Below, piece by piece: positions 24,801 to 36,444 of a stretch of DNA of 64,000 nt. A model generated the notes under the pieces. That model was given only the letters and a program-made list of their open reading frames with translations. It ran no database searches and was not told where the DNA came from. A program made the translations under genes and the position numbers. Numbering within the stretch: the first letter of the stretch is position 1; each line of letters starts with the position of its first letter. This DNA comes from Anadara kagoshimensis (Eukaryota; Mollusca; Bivalvia; Arcoida; Arcidae), in contig CM037874.1 in the NCBI GenBank assembly GCA_021292105.1, forward strand, positions 39,968,404 to 40,032,403, written 5' to 3'.

Positions 24801-27800
24801 AACAGTTCTACTTAGTCAAGTCACTAAGTCTGAGATAGAACATCACAGTAACAGTTCTACTTAGTCAAGTCACTAAGTCTGAGATAGAATATCACAGTAA
24901 CAGTTCTACTTAGTCAAGTCACTAAGTCTGAGATAGAACATGTCACAGTAACAGTTCTACTTAGTCAAGTGACTAAGTCTGAGATAGAACATGTCACAGT
25001 AACAGTTCTACTTAGTCAAGTCACTAAGTCTGAGATAGAATGTATCACAGTAACAGTTCTACTTAGTCAAGTCACTAAGTCTGAGATAGTACCCCTCACA
25101 GTAACAGTTCTACTTAGTCAAGTCACTAAGTCTGAGATAGTACACCTCACAGTAACAGTTCTACTTAGTCAAGTCACTAAGTCTGAGATAGTACACCTCA
25201 CAGTAACAGTTCTACTTAGTCAAGTCACTAAGTCTGAGATAGTACCCCTCACAGTAACAGTTCTAATTAGTCAAGTCACTAAGTCTGAGATAGTACACCT
25301 CACAGTAACAGTTCTACTTAGTCAAGTCACTAAGTCTGAGATAGAATGTATTACAGTAACAGTTCTACTTAGTCAAGTCACTAAGTCTGAGATAGAATGT
25401 ATTACAGTAACAGTTCTACTTAGTCAAGTCACTAAGTCTGAGATAGAATGTATCACAGTTACAGTTCTACTTAATCAAGTCACTAAGTCTGAGATAGAAC
25501 ATCTCACAGTAACAGTTCTACTTAGTCAAGTCACTAAGTCTGAGATAGATCATATCACAGTAACAGTTCTACTTAGTCAAGTCACTAAGTCTGAGATAGA
25601 ATGTATCACAGTAACAGTTCTACTTAGTCTAGTCACTAAGTCTGAGATAGTACACCTCACAGTAACAGTTCTACTTAGTCAAGTCACTAAGTCTGAGATA
25701 GAATGTATCACAGTTACAGTTCTACTTAATCAAGTCACTAAGTCTGAGATAGAACATCTCACAGTAACAGTTCTACTTAGTCAAGTCACTAAGTCTGAGA
25801 TAGATCATATCACAGTAACAGTTCTACTTAGTCAAGTCACTAAGTCTGAGATAGAATGTATCACAGTAACAGTTCTACTTAGTCTAGTCACTAAGTCTGA
25901 GATAGTACACCTCACAGTAACAGTTCTACTTAGTCAAGTCACTAAGTCTGAGATAGTACCCCTCACAGTAACAGTTCTACTTAGTCAAGTCACTAAGTCT
26001 GAGATAGTACACCTCACAGTAACAGTTCTACTTAGTCTAGTCACTAAGTCTGAGATAGTACCCCTCACAGTAACAGTTCTACTTAGTCAAGTCACTAAGT
26101 CTGAGATAGAATGTATCACAGTTACAGTTCTACTTAATCAAGTCACTAAGTCTGAGATAGTACACCTCACAGTAACAGTTCTACTTAGTCAAGTCACTAA
26201 GTCTGAGATAGAATGTATCACAGTACAGTTCTACTTAATCAAGTCACTAAATCTGAGATAGTACACCTCACAGTAACAGTTCTACTTAGTCAAGTCACTA
26301 AGTCTGAGATAGATCATATCACAGTAACAGTTCTACTTAGTCAAGTCACTAAGTCTGAGATAGAATGTATCACAGTAACAGTTCTACTTAGTCAAGTCAC
26401 TAAGTCTGAGATAGATCATATCACAGTAACAGTTCTACTTAGTCAAGTCACTAAGTCTGAGATAGAATGTATCACAGTTACAGTTCTACTTAATGAAGTC
26501 ACTAAGTCTGAGATAGTACACTCACAGTAACAGTTCTTACTTAGTCAAGTCACTAAGTCTGAGATAGAACATGTCACAGTAACAGTTCTACTTAGTCAAG
26601 TCACTAAGTCTGAGATAGAATGTATCACAGTAACAGTTCTACTTAGTCAAGTCACTAAGTCTGAGATAGAACATGTCACAGTAACAGTTCTACTTAGTCA
26701 AGTCACTAAGTCTGGGATAGAACATGTCACAGTAACAGTTCTACTTAAACAAGTCACTAAGTCTGAGATAGAATGTATCACAGTAACAGTTCTACTTAGT
26801 CAAGTCACTAAGTCTGAGATAGTACCCCTCACAGTAACAGTTCTACTTAGTCAAGTCACTAAGTCTGAGATAGTACACCTCAAAGTAACAGTTCTACTTA
26901 GTCAAGTCACTAAGTCTGAGATAGAATGTATCACAGTTACAGTTCTACTTAATCAAGTCACTAAGTCTGAGATAGAACATCTCACAGTAACAGTTCTACT
27001 TAGTCAAGTCACTAAGTCTGAGATAGATCATATCACAGTAACAGTTCTACTTAGTCAAGTCACTAAGTCTGAGATAGAATGTATCACAGTAACAGTTCTA
27101 CTTAGTCTAGTCACTAAGTCTGAGATAGTACACCTCACAGTAACAGTTCTACTTAGTCAAGTCACTAAGTCTGAGATAGTACCCCTCACAGTAACAGTTC
27201 TACTTAGTCAAGTCACTAAGTCTGAGATAGTACACCTCACAGTAACAGTTCTACTTAGTCTAGTCACTAAGTCTGAGATAGTACCCCTCACAGTAACAGT
27301 TCTACTTAGTCAAGTCACTAAGTCTGAGATAGAATGTATCACAGTTACAGTTCTACTTAATCAAGTCACTAAGTCTGAGATAGTACACCTCACAGTAACA
27401 GTTTACTTAGTCAAGTCACTAAGTCTGAGATAGATCATATCACAGTAACAGTTCTACTTAGTCAAGTCACTAAGTCTGAGATAGAATGTATCACAGTTAC
27501 AGTTCTACTTAATCAAGTCACTAAATCTGAGATAGTACACCTCACAGTAACAGTTCTACTTAGTCAAGTCACTAAGTCTGAGATAGATCATATCACAGTA
27601 ACAGTTCTACTTAGTCAAGTCACTAAGTCTGAGATAGAATGTATCACAGTAACAGTTCTACTTAGTCAAGTCACTAAGTCTGAGATAGATCATATCACAG
27701 TAACAGTTCTACTTAGTCAAGTCACTAAGTCTGAGATAGAATGTATCACAGTTACAGTTCTACTTAATCAAGTCACTAAGTCTGAGATAGTACACCTCAC

Positions 27801-30800
27801 AGTAACAGTTCTACTTAGTCAAGTCACTAAGTCTGAGATAGAACATGTCACAGTACAGTTCTACTTAGTCAAGTCACTAAGTCTGAGATAGAATATCACA
27901 GTAACAGTTCTACTTAGTCAAGTCACTAAGTCTGAGATAGAACATGTCACAGTAACAGTTCTACTTAGTCAAGTCACTAAGTCTGGATAGAACATGTCAC
28001 AGTAACAGTTTAATTAGTCAAGTCACTAAGTCTGAGATAGTACACCTCACAGTAACAGTTCTACTTAGTCAAGTCACTAAGTCTGAGATAGAATGTATTA
28101 CAGTAACAGTTCTACTTAGTCAAGTCACTAAGTCTGAGATAGATCATATCACAGTAACAGTTCTACTTAGTCAAGTCACTAAGTCTGAGATAGAACATAT
28201 CACAGTAACAGTTCTACTTAGTCAAGTCACTAAGTCTGAGATAGATCATATCCCAGTAACAGTTCTACTTAGTCAAGTCACTAAGTCTGAGATAGAACAT
28301 GTCACAGTAACAGTTCTACTTAGTCAAGTCACTAAGTCTGAGATAGAATGTATCACAGTTACAGTTCTACTTATCAAGTCACTAAGTCTGAGATAGTACA
28401 CCTCACAGTAACAGTTCTACTTAGTCAAGTCACTAAGTCTGAGATAGAACATGTCACAGTAACAGTTCTACTTAGTCAAGTCACTAAGTCTGAGATAGAA
28501 TGTATCACAGTAACAGTTCTACTTAGTCAAGTCACTAAGTCTGAGATAGAACATGTCACAGTAACAGTTCTACTTAGTCAAGTGACTAAGTCTGAGATAG
28601 AACATGTCACAGTAACAGTTCTACTTAGTCAAGTCACTAAGTCTGAGATAGAATGTATCACAGTAACAGTTCTACTTAGTCAAGTCACTAAGTCTGAGAT
28701 AGTACCCTCACAGTAACAGTTCTACTTAGTCAAGTCACTAAGTCTGAGATAGTACACCTCACAGTAACAGTTCTACTTAGTCAAGTCACTAAGTCTGAGA
28801 TAGTACACCTCACAGTAACAGTTCTACTAGTCAAGTCACTAAGTCTGAGATAGTACCCTCACAGTAACAGTTCTATTAGTCAAGTCACTAAGTCTGAGAT
28901 AGTACACCTCACAGTAACAGTTCTACTTAGTCAAGTCACTAAGTCTGAGATAGAATGTATTACAGTAACAGTTCTACTTAGTCAAGTCACTAAGTCTGAG
29001 ATAGAATGTATACAGTAACAGTTCTACTTAGTCAAGTCACTAAGTCTGAGATAGAAGTATCACAGTTACAGTTCTACTTATCAAGTCACTAAGTCTGAGA
29101 TAGAACATCTCACAGTAACAGTTCTACTTAGTCAAGTCACTAAGTCTGAGATAGATCATATCACAGTAACAGTTCTACTTAGTCAAGTCACTAAGTCTGA
29201 GATAGAATGTATCACAGTAACAGTTCTACTTAGTCTAGTCACTAAGTCTGAGATAGTACACCTCACAGTAACAGTTCTACTTAGTCAAGTCACTAAGTCT
29301 GAGATAGAATGTATCACAGTACAGTTCTACTTATCAAGTCACTAAGTCTGAGATAGAACATCTCACAGTAACAGTTCTACTTAGTCAAGTCACTAAGTCT
29401 GAGATAGATCATATCACAGTAACAGTTCTACTTAGTCAAGTCACTAAGTCTGAGATAGAATGTATCACAGTAACAGTTCTACTTAGTCTAGTCACTAAGT
29501 CTGAGATAGTACACCTCACAGTAACAGTTCTACTTAGTCAAGTCACTAAGTCTGAGATAGTACCCTCACAGTAACAGTTCTACTTAGTCAAGTCACTAAG
29601 TCTGAGATAGTACACCTCACAGTAACAGTTCTACTTAGTCTAGTCACTAAGTCTGAGATAGTACCCCTCACAGTAACAGTTCTACTTAGTCAAGTCACTA
29701 AGTCTGAGATAGAATGTATCACAGTACAGTTCTACTTATCAAGTCACTAAGTCTGAGATAGACACCTCACAGTAACAGTTCTACTTAGTCAAGTCACTAA
29801 GTCTGAGATAGAATGTATCACAGTTACAGTTCTACTTAATCAAGTCACTAAATCTGAGATAGTACACCTCACAGTAACAGTTCTACTTAGTCAAGTCACT
29901 AAGTCTGAGATAGATCATATCACAGTAACAGTTCTACTTAGTCAAGTCACTAAGTCTGAGATAGAATGTATCACAGTAACAGTTCTACTTAGTCAAGTCA
30001 CTAAGTCTGAGATAGATCATATCACAGTAACAGTTCTACTTAGTCAAGTCACTAAGTCTGAGATAGAATGTATCACAGTTACAGTTCTACTTAATGAAGT
30101 CACTAAGTCTGAGATAGTACACCTCACAGTAACAGTTCTACTTAGTCAAGTCACTAAGTCTGAGATAGAACATGTCACAGTAACAGTTCTACTTAGTCAA
30201 GTCACTAAGTCTGAGATAGAATGTATCACAGTAACAGTTCTACTTAGTCAAGTCACTAAGTCTGAGATAGAACATGTCACAGTAACAGTTCTACTTAGTC
30301 AAGTCACTAAGTCTGGGATAGAACATGTCACAGTAACAGTTCTACTTAAACAAGTCACTAAGTCTGAGATAGAATATCACAGTAACAGTTCTACTTAGTC
30401 AAGTCACTAAGTCTGAGATAGTACCCTCACAGTAACAGTTCTACTTAGTCAAGTCACTAAGTCTGAGATAGTACACCTCAAAGTAACAGTTCTACTTAGT
30501 CAAGTCACTAAGTCTGAGATAGAATGTATCACAGTTACAGTTCTACTTAATCAAGTCACTAAGTCTGAGATAGAACATCTCACAGTAACAGTTCTACTTA
30601 GTCAAGTCACTAAGTCTGAGATAGATCATATCACAGTAACAGTTCTACTTAGTCAAGTCACTAAGTCTGAGATAGAATGTATCACAGTAACAGTTCTACT
30701 TAGTCTAGTCACTAAGTCTGAGATAGTACACCTCACAGTAACAGTTCTACTTAGTCAAGTCACTAAGTCTGAGATAGTACCCCTCACAGTAACAGTTCTA

Positions 30801-32660
30801 CTTAGTCAAGTCACTAAGTCTGAGATAGTACACCTCACAGTAACAGTTCTACTTAGTCTAGTCACTAAGTCTGAGATAGTACCCCTCACAGTAACAGTTC
30901 TACTTAGTCAAGTCACTAAGTCTGAGATAGAATGTATCACAGTTACAGTTCTACTTAATCAAGTCACTAAGTCTGAGATAGTACACCTCACAGTAACAGT
31001 TCTACTTAGTCAAGTCACTAAGTCTGAGATAGATCATATCACAGTAACAGTTCTACTTAGTCAAGTCACTAAGTCTGAGATAGAATGTATCACAGTTACA
31101 GTTCTACTTAATCAAGTCACTAAATCTGAGATAGTACACCTCACAGTAACAGTTCTACTTAGTCAAGTCACTAAGTCTGAGATAGATCATATCACAGTAA
31201 CAGTTCTACTTAGTCAAGTCACTAAGTCTGAGATAGAATGTATCACAGTACAGTTCTACTTAGTCAAGTCACTAAGTCTGAGATAGATCATATCACAGTA
31301 ACAGTTCTACTTAGTCAAGTCACTAAGTCTGAGATAGAATGTATCACAGTTACAGTTCTACTTAATCAAGTCACTAAGTCTGAGATAGTACACCTCACAG
31401 TAACAGTTCTACTTAGTCAAGTCACTAAGTCTGAGATAGAACATGTCACAGTAACAGTTCTACTTAGTCAAGTCACTAAGTCTGAGATAGAATGTATCAC
31501 AGTAACAGTTCTACTTAGTCAAGTCACTAAGTCTGAGATAGAACATGTCACAGTAACAGTTCTACTTAGTCAAGTCACTAAGTCTGGGATAGAACATGTC
31601 ACAGTAACAGTTCTAATTAGTCAAGTCACTAAGTCTGAGATAGTACACCTCACAGTAACAGTTCTACTTAGTCAAGTCACTAAGTCTGAGATAGAATGTA
31701 TTACAGTAACAGTTCTACTTAGTCAAGTCACTAAGTCTGAGATAGATCATATCACAGTAACAGTTCTACTTAGTCAAGTCACTAAGTCTGAGATAGAACA
31801 TATCACAGTAACAGTTCTACTTAGTCAAGTCACTAAGTCTGAGATAGATCATATCCCAGTAACAGTTCTACTTAGTCAAGTCACTAAGTCTGAGATAGAA
31901 CATGTCACAGTAACAGTTCTACTTAGTCAAGTCACTAAGTCTGAGATAGAATGTATCACAGTTACAGTTCTACTTAATCAAGTCACTAAGTCTGAGATAG
32001 TACACCTCACAGTAACAGTTCTACTTAGTCAAGTCACTAAGTCTGAGATAGAACATGTCACAGTAACAGTTCTACTTAGTCAAGTCACTAAGTCTGAGAT
32101 AGAATGTATCACAGTAACAGTTCTACTTAGTCAAGTCACTAAGTCTGAGATAGAACATGTCACAGTAACAGTTCTACTTAGTCAAGTGACTAAGTCTGAG
32201 ATAGAACATGTCACAGTAACAGTTCTACTTAGTCAAGTCACTAAGTCTGAGATAGAATGTATCACAGTAACAGTTCTACTTAGTCAAGTCACTAAGTCTG
32301 AGATAGTACCCCTCACAGTAACAGTTCTACTTAGTCAAGTCACTAAGTCTGAGATAGTACACCTCACAGTAACAGTTCTACTTAGTCAAGTCACTAAGTC
32401 TGAGATAGTACACTCACAGTAACAGTTCTACTTAGTCAAGTCACTAAGTCTGAGATAGTACCCCTCACAGTAACAGTTCTAATTAGTCAAGTCACTAAGT
32501 CTGAGATAGTACACCTCACAGTAACAGTTCTACTTAGTCAAGTCACTAAGTCTGAGATAGAATGTATTACAGTAACAGTTCTACTTAGTCAAGTCACTAA
32601 GTCTGAGATAGATCATATCACAGTAACAGTTCTACTTAGTCAAGTCACTAAGTCTGAGAT
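21836..32660. repeat. ~71-unit (~3.6-kb) higher-order repeat, three copies
   Basis: Three consecutive blocks start near 21836, 25445 and 29055. Private markers recur in each: TACTTAATGAAGTC at 22881, 26487 and 30088; TACTTAAACAAGTC at 23137, 26742 and 30343; ACCTCAAAGTAAC at 23271, 26877 and 30475; AGTGACTAAG near 24969, 28582 and 32186. Spacings of 3598-3613 are close to 71 x 51, less a few small deletions. The copies are near identical. Confidence 0.85.
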
Positions 32661-33403
32661 AGAACATATCACAGTAACAGTTCTACTTAGTCAAGTCACT
32701 AAGTCTGAGATAGATCATATCCCAGTAACAGTTCTACTTAGTCAAGTCACTAAGTCAGAGATAGAACATGTCACAGTAACAGTTCTACTTAGTCAAGTCA
32801 CTAAGTCTGAGATAGAACATATCACAGTAACAGTTCTACTTAGTCAAGTCACTAAGTCTGAGATAGATCATATCCCAGTAAAAGTTCTACTTAGTCAAGT
32901 CACTAAGTCAGAGATAGAACATGTCACAGTAACAGTTCTACTTAGTCAAGTCACTAAGTCTGAGATAGAACATATCACAGTAACAGTTCTACTTAGTCAA
33001 GTCACTAAGTCTGAGATAGATCATATCCCAGTAACAGTTCTACTTAGTCAAGTCACTAAGTCTGAGATAGAACATATCACAGTAACAGTTCTACTTAGTC
33101 AAGTCACTAAGTCAGAGATAGAACATGTCACAGTAACAGTTCTACTTAGTCAAGTCACTAAGTCTGAGATAGATCATATCCCAGTAACAGTTCTACTTAG
33201 TCAAGTCACTAAGTCTGAGATAGAACATGTCACAGTAACAGTTCTACTTAGTCAAGTCACTAAGTCTGAGATAGAATGTATCACAGTAACAGTTCTACTT
33301 AGTCAAGTCACTAAGTCTGAGATAGAATGTATCCCAGTAACAGTTCTACTTAGTCAAGTCACTAAGTCAGAGATAGAACATATCACAGTAACAGTTCTAC
33401 TTA

Positions 33404-33865
33404 TGGCATGGTGAAGTGTGCTTGTGTGATCTTCTTTTCTGAAATAAGGTGGCTAATTGAAAGCAAACTTGATGTGGAAGATTCTAAAGTTTGAATAAGG
33501 CCACTCAGTATGATATCCAAGATGGCCACTATTACTGTGAACAGTAAAATCACTAAAATGACCATTGTGGATTGAATTTCCAACTGATTTTTTTTTCAAA
33601 TTTGACTAATAGGAAGAAGATACCTGGCAATTTAGCATATATAACAGGTTGTTTGAGACATTTTTCATGAACCAATTTCAGCAAATTATGCAAATTGGGT
33701 CAAATTTTTAGCCATTTCATTGAAAATCTTCTGCTCAGAAACCATCATGCGAATTCAGACCAAATATGGTGTGGAAGGTCCCTAGGTGGGGTAGTTTAAA
33801 TTTTATTAAAGACAACCTCGTACAGTATCTAAGATGACCGTCATTACTATAAATAGCCAAATAGT
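33404..33865. repeat. Repeat family B fragment at the array's right edge
   Basis: The array stops at CTTATGGCATGGTGAAGTGTG, and from there the sequence resembles the family-B phrase GAGCTTATGGCATGGTGAAG at 51649-51668 and GAGCTTATGGCGAGGTG at 34697-34714. So the 51-bp array is fused to, or grew inside, a family-B element. The remainder is non-coding. Confidence 0.6.
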
Positions 33866-34300
33866 AAAATGGGCCATTGTGGATTCAATTTTCTACCAAT
33901 TGTGTTCAAATTTAAAATAAAGAATTTCAAAGCAGATACTTGGCCGTTTGACATATCAAAAGAGGTTTTCTGAGACATTTTTCAATGGCCCTATTTTAGG
34001 AAAATATGCCAAAAATGGGCCATTGTGGATTCAATTTTCTACCAATTGTGTTCAAATTTAAAATAAAGAATTTCAAAGCAGATACTTGGCCGTTTGACAT
34101 ATCAAAAGAGGTTTTCTGAGAATTTTTCAATGGCCCTATTTTAGGAAAATATGCCAAAAATGGGCCATTGTGGATTCAATTTTCTACCAATTGTGTTCAA
34201 ATTTAAAATAAAGAATTTCAAAGCAGATACTTGGCCGTTTGACATATCAAAAGAGGTTTTCTGAGATATTTTTCAATGGCCCTATTTTAGGAAAATATGC
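33866..34300. repeat. 145-bp tandem repeat, three copies
   Basis: AAAATGGGCCATTGTGGATT begins near 33866, 34012 and 34156, each time followed by TTCTACCAATTGTGTTC, CAAAGCAGATACTTGGCCG and ACATATCAAAAGAGG up to TTTTAGGAAAATATGC. The copies are almost identical, indicating recent duplication. The block lies about 50 bases upstream of the exon at 34349. Confidence 0.95.
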
Positions 34301-34348
34301 ATTACAGGCCCTTGTATATTTTATTGTTTTTTTTTAATTTAATTTCAG

Positions 34349-34522
34349 GTCTTTTGATTTACACAAGAGAAAAATGATAAATTTTAAAGAGATGCTGATG
34401 GGATTGGCTGCACTAGAGCCCAGTACACAACATGGTGGTATGCCAGCAGAGATGAGATGTAGATATATATTCAGATATTATGATACAAACTCTGATGGAC
34501 AATTACAATTTGAGGAATTCAA
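34349..34522 (+). CDS. EF-hand/PPP gene, exon with canonical EF-hand
   Basis: Acceptor TTTAATTTCAG and donor AA|GTGAGT bound 174 bp (57 codons plus split codons). Residues 45-56 of the exon form a complete EF-hand loop, DTNSDGQLQFEE: Asp at positions 1 and 5, Asn at 3, Gly at 6, Leu at 8, Glu at 12. It is preceded by the helix RCRYIFRYY and followed by FKRM in the next exon. A degenerate loop (DLHKRKMINFKE, residues 3-14) keeps the terminal Glu but lacks the acidic ligands. The pairing of a degenerate and a canonical hand about 42 residues apart is typical of EF-hand pairs in calcineurin-B/recoverin-like folds. So this exon supplies the calcium sensor of the protein. It is the strongest single coding call in the window. 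Confidence 0.95.
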
Positions 34523-34683
34523 GTGAGTAGGAAAGAAGGTCCTGAAATTATACACATGATACATAAACTCTTGTTTTAATGAAATCAAATGATTTGGAAG
34601 GACCTTAAATTAAAGGTGAACTTTTGTTAAGTAGCGGTCTAGCTGAGAATCGTGCAATATGAATTTGATTTATAAAAAGTAAT

Positions 34684-34850
34684 TTTAGCTCAACTGAGCT
34701 TATGGCGAGGTGTGCACTATGCATCTGTGAGTACACTTTAATCTTTTCCTCTGAAAACTCTTTGCCAATATGAGAAAGTGATTGATCTTGACTTTCAGAT
34801 GCTACTCTTATGTACATAATGTCATAACACTCCAGATTTCTCCCAGGTGA
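34684..34850. repeat. Repeat family B fragment
   Basis: TTTTAGCTCAACTGAGCTTA followed by TGGCGAGGTG matches the head of the element at 51621. It is confined to the short intron between the exons at 34349 and 34911. Its end is not defined. Confidence 0.55.
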
Positions 34851-34910
34851 GTAATTTATGGACCAAGGGCCTCTTTTATACAGTTACATTGATTTGATGT
34901 TTAATTTTAG

Positions 34911-34994
34911 GCGAATGGTTCGAGATATTCGAGTTTTAAAAGGCTTACCTGTAGATGAAGACTCGGTTAATGATGATGCGGTAAAAAGTGCCAA
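34911..34994 (+). CDS. EF-hand/PPP gene, exon after the EF-hand
   Basis: Acceptor TTTAATTTTAG and donor CCAA|GTAGGT bound 84 bp. The first base completes the Lys codon from the previous exon; the frame reads RMVRDIRVLKGLPVDEDSVN and continues to VKSA. The beginning completes the exiting helix of the canonical EF-hand (FEEFKRMVRDIR). The remainder is an acidic linker. Phase 1/2 joins are consistent on both sides. Confidence 0.9.
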
Positions 34995-35187
34995 GTAGGT
35001 CAAAGATTTGATATCTGTATGAAAGATTTATTTTTTCAGAAGTAGAACACATTCAATAATTTTAATAGTTTATTATTTTCACCTGTATGCATGTCTGTCT
35101 AGTATATAAGAGATCAGAACAGTGACATGCTTGTACAAACCTGAAAAGTTACGAAATCAAACAATACATTTGTAACTCTATACTTAA

Positions 35188-36440
35188 GGTAGTTCCATAC
35201 CATGGTGACGTCGTCGTTTTGTGCGTACGGTCGAAATGTCAGATTTGACGTCTTTTTTATCTATGACGTCACGAATGTGTGGTCTTCGGCGCCTACAGAA
35301 TTATGGCGGGAACGCTGTTATGCTATCATTCAGTAGAATAATTTTTTGCATTCACAAAAGATTAGAATTCACACTATCAATTCTGTGCACCATTTTTAAG
35401 CAGAAAATATATATTGTACATAACGGAAATTATGTAGATCTACACTGTTGAGAGTACTATTCCAAATAATTGAAAGATTTGAGTACATTGTTTCAATTTT
35501 GAAGACGGTATTTTAAATGCCGCTTTATGTTTGTTTTTTTTCAGTGATTTTAAATACAAACTGACGATTCTTCAATAAACATAATGATGATAATTTTTCT
35601 CGGTGTTAAATTTTAGCAGTTTGGCTATGCTCTTGTATTTGCATTTCATTCAGCGGCCTAGAATCAAGAACGCTTCATCAATGTATACGAATCCCCTTTC
35701 CACTTTAACTGATCTGTGTTGGGTAACGGTTGCTATGGGTTTCTATGGGTGTCAGACCATATGAAATTTAAATTGGTTTTGTTTTGCACAGCGAAATACC
35801 TCACAATCAGTGTTTTTGTTTATTTGTTAATACCAAACGAAAAACATTGAGTTCATAATAGTATCCTAGGACATTATTGGTAACTTCTTACGTAAGGAAT
35901 GAGGCTTTTTCTTGTTTCAGGATTTTGATGCAATTTTATGAAAAAAGTAGCTTGACGACCCCCTATTTTTTGTTTTCGAAAATCAAACTTACATATACAT
36001 GTGCAATATATATGAAAATCAGGGGTCGTATTCGACTTAGTTTTTTAAAAATCTACAAATTAACGAAAGGGTGTTACTTTTAGTTTTCTGGAAATTTAAT
36101 GTTCTCTCTTGATAGGTGGCGCTGTAGAAAAATTACCACGTGACCGGAAGTAAAATTCCTTTGGTCCATATAATCTTAATGACATAATGGTTAATTTAGA
36201 TGCAAGAGACTTTTGGATTCTAAGCATGACAAAAAATTATTAATGCTTATTTGTTGATAACAGTAGTTATAATTTGATCATTTATGTCGTGAATATGGCC
36301 ACCAGGTGGCGCTTCAGAACTTCTTAAGCAAGTTGAATACCTGCCCTGAAATTTTGGCATGTTGAATGGTTTATGCCCATGTACAACATATCAAAATTTT
36401 AATATGTGTTTTCAGGCGATTTGTAACGTATGGAACTACC
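35188..36440. mobile_element. TTAA-flanked TIR element, 1.25 kb
   Basis: The left end GGTAGTTCCATAC and right end GTATGGAACTACC are perfect inverted repeats, each bordered by TTAA (35184-35187 and 36441-36444). This fits a non-autonomous piggyBac-like element. The interior lacks a transposase; the open frames at 35221-35451 and 35877-36083 match nothing I recognise. The left end is rich in ACGTC/GACGTCA motifs. A partial copy of the same family, inverted, ends at 44280. Confidence 0.85.
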
Positions 36441-36444
36441 TTAA

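Larger units (their letters stand above)
14514..33403. repeat. 51-bp megasatellite, ~370 units, 18.9 kb
   Basis: The unit is TCTACTTAGTCAAGTCACTA followed by AGTCTGAGATAG and a variable 8-10-base cassette (TACACCTC, TACCCCTC, ATCATATC, AATGTATC, AACATGTC, AACATCTC), then ACAGTAACAGT: 51 bp in all. It fills almost the whole intron between the exons at 14303 and 34349. Cassette variants and linked changes (CAAGTC/CTAGTC, TTAGTC/TTAATC) define higher-order blocks. Because 51 is 17 codons, one sense frame stays open for up to 430 residues (unit LTVTVLLSQVTKSEIVH). There is no start context or splice support, so I treat that frame as a by-product. Each unit contains the imperfect dyad ACTTAGT-CAAGTC-ACTAAGT. 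Confidence 0.97.

Noticed and set aside
14514-33403. CRISPR array
   Set aside because: Constant parts are separated by a few recurrent variant cassettes of 8-10 bases rather than unique spacers, there are no cas genes, and the context is a eukaryotic intron.
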